This document shows positions 60,797 to 64,000 of a stretch of DNA of 64,000 bases, in pieces; positions within the stretch are counted from its first letter, which is position 1; each line of letters opens with the position of its first letter. Below the pieces are notes generated by a model. The model was not told where the DNA came from and did no database searches. It saw nothing but the letters and a program-made list of their open reading frames with translations. The position numbers and the translations under genes are program-made. Origin of the DNA: Phytoseiulus persimilis (taxonomy: Eukaryota > Arthropoda > Arachnida > Mesostigmata > Phytoseiidae); the NCBI GenBank assembly GCA_037576195.1, contig CM075102.1:29260745-29324744 (forward strand), written 5' to 3'.

Positions 60797-61373
60797 GCGA
60801 TCCAGCAGCCTCATCAAGCAAGGTACACCACTTCACTCGGGTCATAGAGACCTCTTCCTACCCGAAAAAAACCATATCCCTCAAACTCGGGCGAAGCCTC
60901 CGAAATCTTCGCTTCGATCATTGGGTCATTCGAGATTGCTGGTACCCCAGTGTTGCGAGGTGACGATCGGAAAGCGGAGCGACGTCTCCTACATTTCGCC
61001 AAGGATTCAAAATGGGATAATCGCTCCCGCAGAAGACAGGTTCGGGAAAGAATCTGGAAGCGGCTGGTTTGTGTCGAAACGAATGCACCGTCGTTAACGG
61101 CACGCCAGACGTGTCGCATGACAATCAGAATCAGTGTTCAAACCCTGGCTCTTGACCGAGGGCACGATGGGGGGCTCCTTCTGTCATAGCTGACCTCCAG
61201 GAAGGAGATGATATGTCGGCGTTCGGAGCTCAATGATTCCGGATGCGAATTTCACGAGCTTTCGAATGACGCTGAAATTATCCAAGAGCACGGTTTTCGA
61301 TTGCTTCAACCTTCGTTGCCGAGAGTCTGCGTCCTGGGAGACAACGAGCACGAAGGGCTCCGAGCGCCATTAC

Positions 61374-62393
61374 ATGAAGCGTCCGCGCGAAACCCGTTCC
61401 GACCGAGATGGACCCGTGGTGCTCTCCCAGGCCGATGCTCCCGTGCTCTGTTTCTCATTCGGAGCAGTCTTTCTGCTCCTCGTCAGCTTGACGCATTGCG
61501 AAGCTGTGATGCCGCGCCTCTCGCGACCTTCTGCGACGTCTGGCTCCGGCTGTTTGTGCGCTGTTCTGGGTGCGACCCCATGCTGCTTTCCATCTTCGCA
61601 GTGGGACGCGGATGTATTCCACACCTTCTCTATCGATCGGCATACATCGGCTGGACAATAACACACTCCGCATCGCTGCTGGTTTCTCAGATATCTGTCT
61701 TTAGAGATCAAGGCCCGAGTTAGTCTCGGGTAGGGAGCTTCAACCCACGGGACTGTCGACCACTCCTCCCCACCGAGATGGCCGGGCATTGTCGTCGTTG
61801 AGTGCGGAGGGATCGTTGGTTTGGGATAAGACTCTCTGGGACACGTTGGCGCCGTCATATCTGACGCGCTCAACTGATGACGCGAAATGCAAGAAATGCA
61901 TTGATCCAAACTACCCGACCGAAAAGCCGACCTTGTGTTTTCGCCCGGGAATCGCGAGATTTCCTACGATTCTTCACTAATTTGAGAAATACGTCGTGCT
62001 CCCAGCTATCGATCGCGGGAAAGAAATCCTGAATCGGTACACTCTTCACCCAGGAATGAGCAAGAGGAGGAAGGTTTGGGAAATTCCAGACTTACGTCGA
62101 CCACCCCGTATGTACAATTTCCTATGGGCGGTAGGGATAAGCGAACTACCACCTGCGGAATAGAGACCAATACATTCTGGTTTGCAGAGATGCCCGAGTT
62201 CCAGCCTGTCACTCTGATTAACCAGGTGCAAAACTGCGATCAAATAACGAAACTGAAAAATGCTTCCAATCAGACGTCGCCACTCAAGGACGAATCCTTC
62301 GTTTTCGTAGACATCAGCATTCATAGCGACTGCGTGAGATACTCATCCACGGAGTGCTTGGCTCGCTGCATGGCTGGTTTAGAAGAAGATTGA
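61374..62393 (+). CDS. Candidate three-exon gene for a small Cys-rich membrane or secreted protein
   Basis: I do not recognise this. Exons 61374-61505, 61738-61934 and 62090-62393 (TGA) join in phase to about 210 residues. After a basic start (MKRPRETRSDRDG) comes one hydrophobic segment (VLCFSFGAVFLLLVSLTHCEA) that could be a signal anchor. The rest has seven cysteines (KCKKC, TTC, NCD, SDC, TEC, ARC) and looks extracellular. Donors are GTGATG and GTGTTT, both weak, and the acceptor at 61737 has a poor pyrimidine tract; the last acceptor (AAATTCCAG) is reasonable. The model could be partly or wholly wrong. Confidence 0.28.
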
Positions 62394-64000
62394 GACGACG
62401 GAATCATATTTGGCTCGAACCTTCCCTCTCGAAATCTTCCCAAATCTTTTGAGCCCTGTGAAACGGGGGACGGCTCATAGAGAAAGAGACTAGGAGGGAT
62501 ACTGTCGCTCGTCTAGTGAATGATGTGCGAGGGAGATGAGAAGACAACTACTGGAGGCAAGATTTCGAGGACGCCTCAACGCTAGACTCTGTTCTTCGAC
62601 TCCGAGGCTTAGCGAGCAGGGCTCACCGGGGACTACCTGCGAGCAGACAGCTGGCGTCAGGTGATCCCGCAGATTTAATTTGCGAAGGCTTCAGATGCCG
62701 AGCATAGACTGGGAGGCGACGCGATGATCGGGGAAAACGAATGGTCGAGTATGAGCACGAATACCGCGGAAATCGCGCTTTCTCTCAGGACTCTCCGAAG
62801 CTTTTCCCATCAACCCAGAGTCGGCCGTACTGAGAGCGCATCGTGCGGAGAACTACATATGAAAGAATTTAGGACGGTTTTATCCACGCCACGATTGTTA
62901 AAAGGAATGTTTCCACCACGGGACGGCATCTCCAGACTCCCGGGATCCTGGCGAGCGAGAGTTAACTGAACACATCGAGAGGGACCGGCCGATCTATGAT
63001 GAATCGGTCTCATCGCTGGCCGAGTTCACGGTTCCGGATAACTCAATCGGAGCTTCGCCATCCCTGGGCCCCGTCTACTCCACACATGGATGTATGGATA
63101 TTTCTCAAAGCAGAGCGGCCCTGACAACCATCGGCCGTCCCACCTGCATTCTCGGCCCCGAACCATTTTGATTAAAGCTATGGCAAAACTGCTTTTCGAG
63201 CTTCAACGCCGAAACGCGTCCGCATGCCATTCTCCATTGAAATGTTAATGGTCGGATCATCAATCCTCACCCCGGAATAGTTCTGTCTGGAAAAAACGGA
63301 TTTACCGTCGCTGAAAACATTCCTAGCTCATAAGTGGAATCCAGACGACGATTTCCTCAGTGTGGGTTCGAACTCAGCAGAGAATCGATCCACGGCACGA
63401 CGTCGTTAGCATTTCTCTGAGTTTTCTCCCGTCCATCGCAGCAGCCAGCGAGCCTTTTCGTTCGCTCGGCGATGTGCCGAATTCCTCTGGAAACCCTCAA
63501 TCCGACGGTCCTGAGGGCTCGTCATAGGCTGTGCTGACATATCTTATGTCTTGAGCCTGTTTTGAGCTCTCAAACACATCCATCCGTTTGCTTGGTTGAG
63601 TAGATGGATGGTTCAATGTTTGATGCTAGACTTTCTGACAATCCGATGCGACTATGCTCATCGATCCATTCATCCATTGATTGATCGATCAGTGTTTATC
63701 AGTTATTGATGCATGAACGGTGTTCTCTCGTTCCCCTGAACCCGTTTACCCGAAACCGTTTGCCCGACCAGAAACCCTCTTCTGAATCCAAGACCCTCCG
63801 AGTAGATGAGGTCTCTCTGCGGAGCGCGGAGGAAGTGGACTTCAGGGGAAGCGAGTCATGTTGAGGATCTTGCGTAGAGGAATACAGTCTCATATCCCGC
63901 CAACCCTTGATCCGGAATCAATCGTTTCAGATTCGCTCAGTATCACAGTAACTCACATAAGTTCTTGGCAACTTGGTGCGGCCCGCGGGCCTGATCTGAG
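62394..64000. other. Right end, nothing recognised
   Basis: No coding domain was recognised on either strand. 63570-63720 is rich in short GATTGAT / CCATC motifs, a degenerate simple sequence. Confidence 0.5.

Larger units (their letters stand above)
57029..61373. other. Stretch upstream of the P450 without a recognised gene
   Basis: The P450 promoter should lie just right of 57028; no TATA box was seen. Several open frames occur (for example - strand 59770-60048 and 60814-61124) but none shows a known domain with fitting splice signals. It contains CT microsatellites (57966-57980, 58625-58640), a copy of the ~90-base repeat and a short direct repeat at 60743-60796. Confidence 0.45.

Noticed and set aside
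60814-61124. - strand frame with a CGSDYPILNPW stretch, reminiscent of amidohydrolases
   Set aside because: The GSDYP motif alone is too short, the competing frame is equally open, and no fitting upstream exons were found.
63340-63400. GGTTCGAACTC motif suggesting a tRNA
   Set aside because: The upstream sequence does not form D- or anticodon arms, and the acceptor stem is absent.

Overview
This is eukaryotic DNA. Every recognisable gene is split into exons with GT-AG (sometimes GC-AG) introns, metazoan poly(A) signals are present, and the genes are animal-specific. Protein content (pikachurin-type matrix protein, receptor guanylyl cyclase, CYP4-like P450, SLC26 exchanger, trypsin-like protease), short introns, near-balanced GC and abundant hAT remnants fit an arthropod. 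My best guess is a mite (Acari, possibly a phytoseiid); that is an inference, not proven by the sequence.

Layout. 2-172 (+) is the last coding part of an SLC35F6-like transporter with its poly(A) signal. 6647-20970 (+) is the 3' part (10 exons) of a pikachurin/EGFLAM-like gene (EGF, Thr/Ser-rich linker, EGF-LamG, EGF-LamG, EGF-LamG); its 5' exons were not found. A complete L-xylulose reductase (DCXR-like) gene lies antisense inside its LamG1 intron (14240-15611, -). 20971-26600 is mostly non-coding, with a probable tRNA-derived SINE, a diverged inverted duplication and a 45-bp minisatellite. 26602-27879 (+) is a complete four-exon secreted trypsin-like protease. 30051-36356 (-) is a complete 19-exon receptor guanylyl cyclase with a good TATA box. 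38898-47387 (+) is a complete SLC26 anion transporter with two candidate alternative first exons.

47506-48540 is a foldback (long inverted repeat) element whose loop carries the same 45-bp minisatellite. 48861-50252 is an internally deleted hAT transposon with a perfect 8-bp target-site duplication. 50272-52329 (-) is a second, intron-containing hAT-transposase-derived gene with an open reading frame. 54558-57028 (-) is a complete eight-exon cytochrome P450. 57029-64000 has no recognised gene, only a weak three-exon candidate (61374-62393, +) and repeats.

The genes do not form a pathway; this is an ordinary animal gene neighbourhood with a repeat-rich second half. Exon boundaries were read by hand from splice signals, reading-frame phase and family similarity; all quoted gene models keep phase across every junction. 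The most noteworthy items are the 45-bp (15-codon) minisatellite at four loci, the foldback element built around it, the spliced hAT-derived gene, the two SLC26 start exons and three GC-AG introns.
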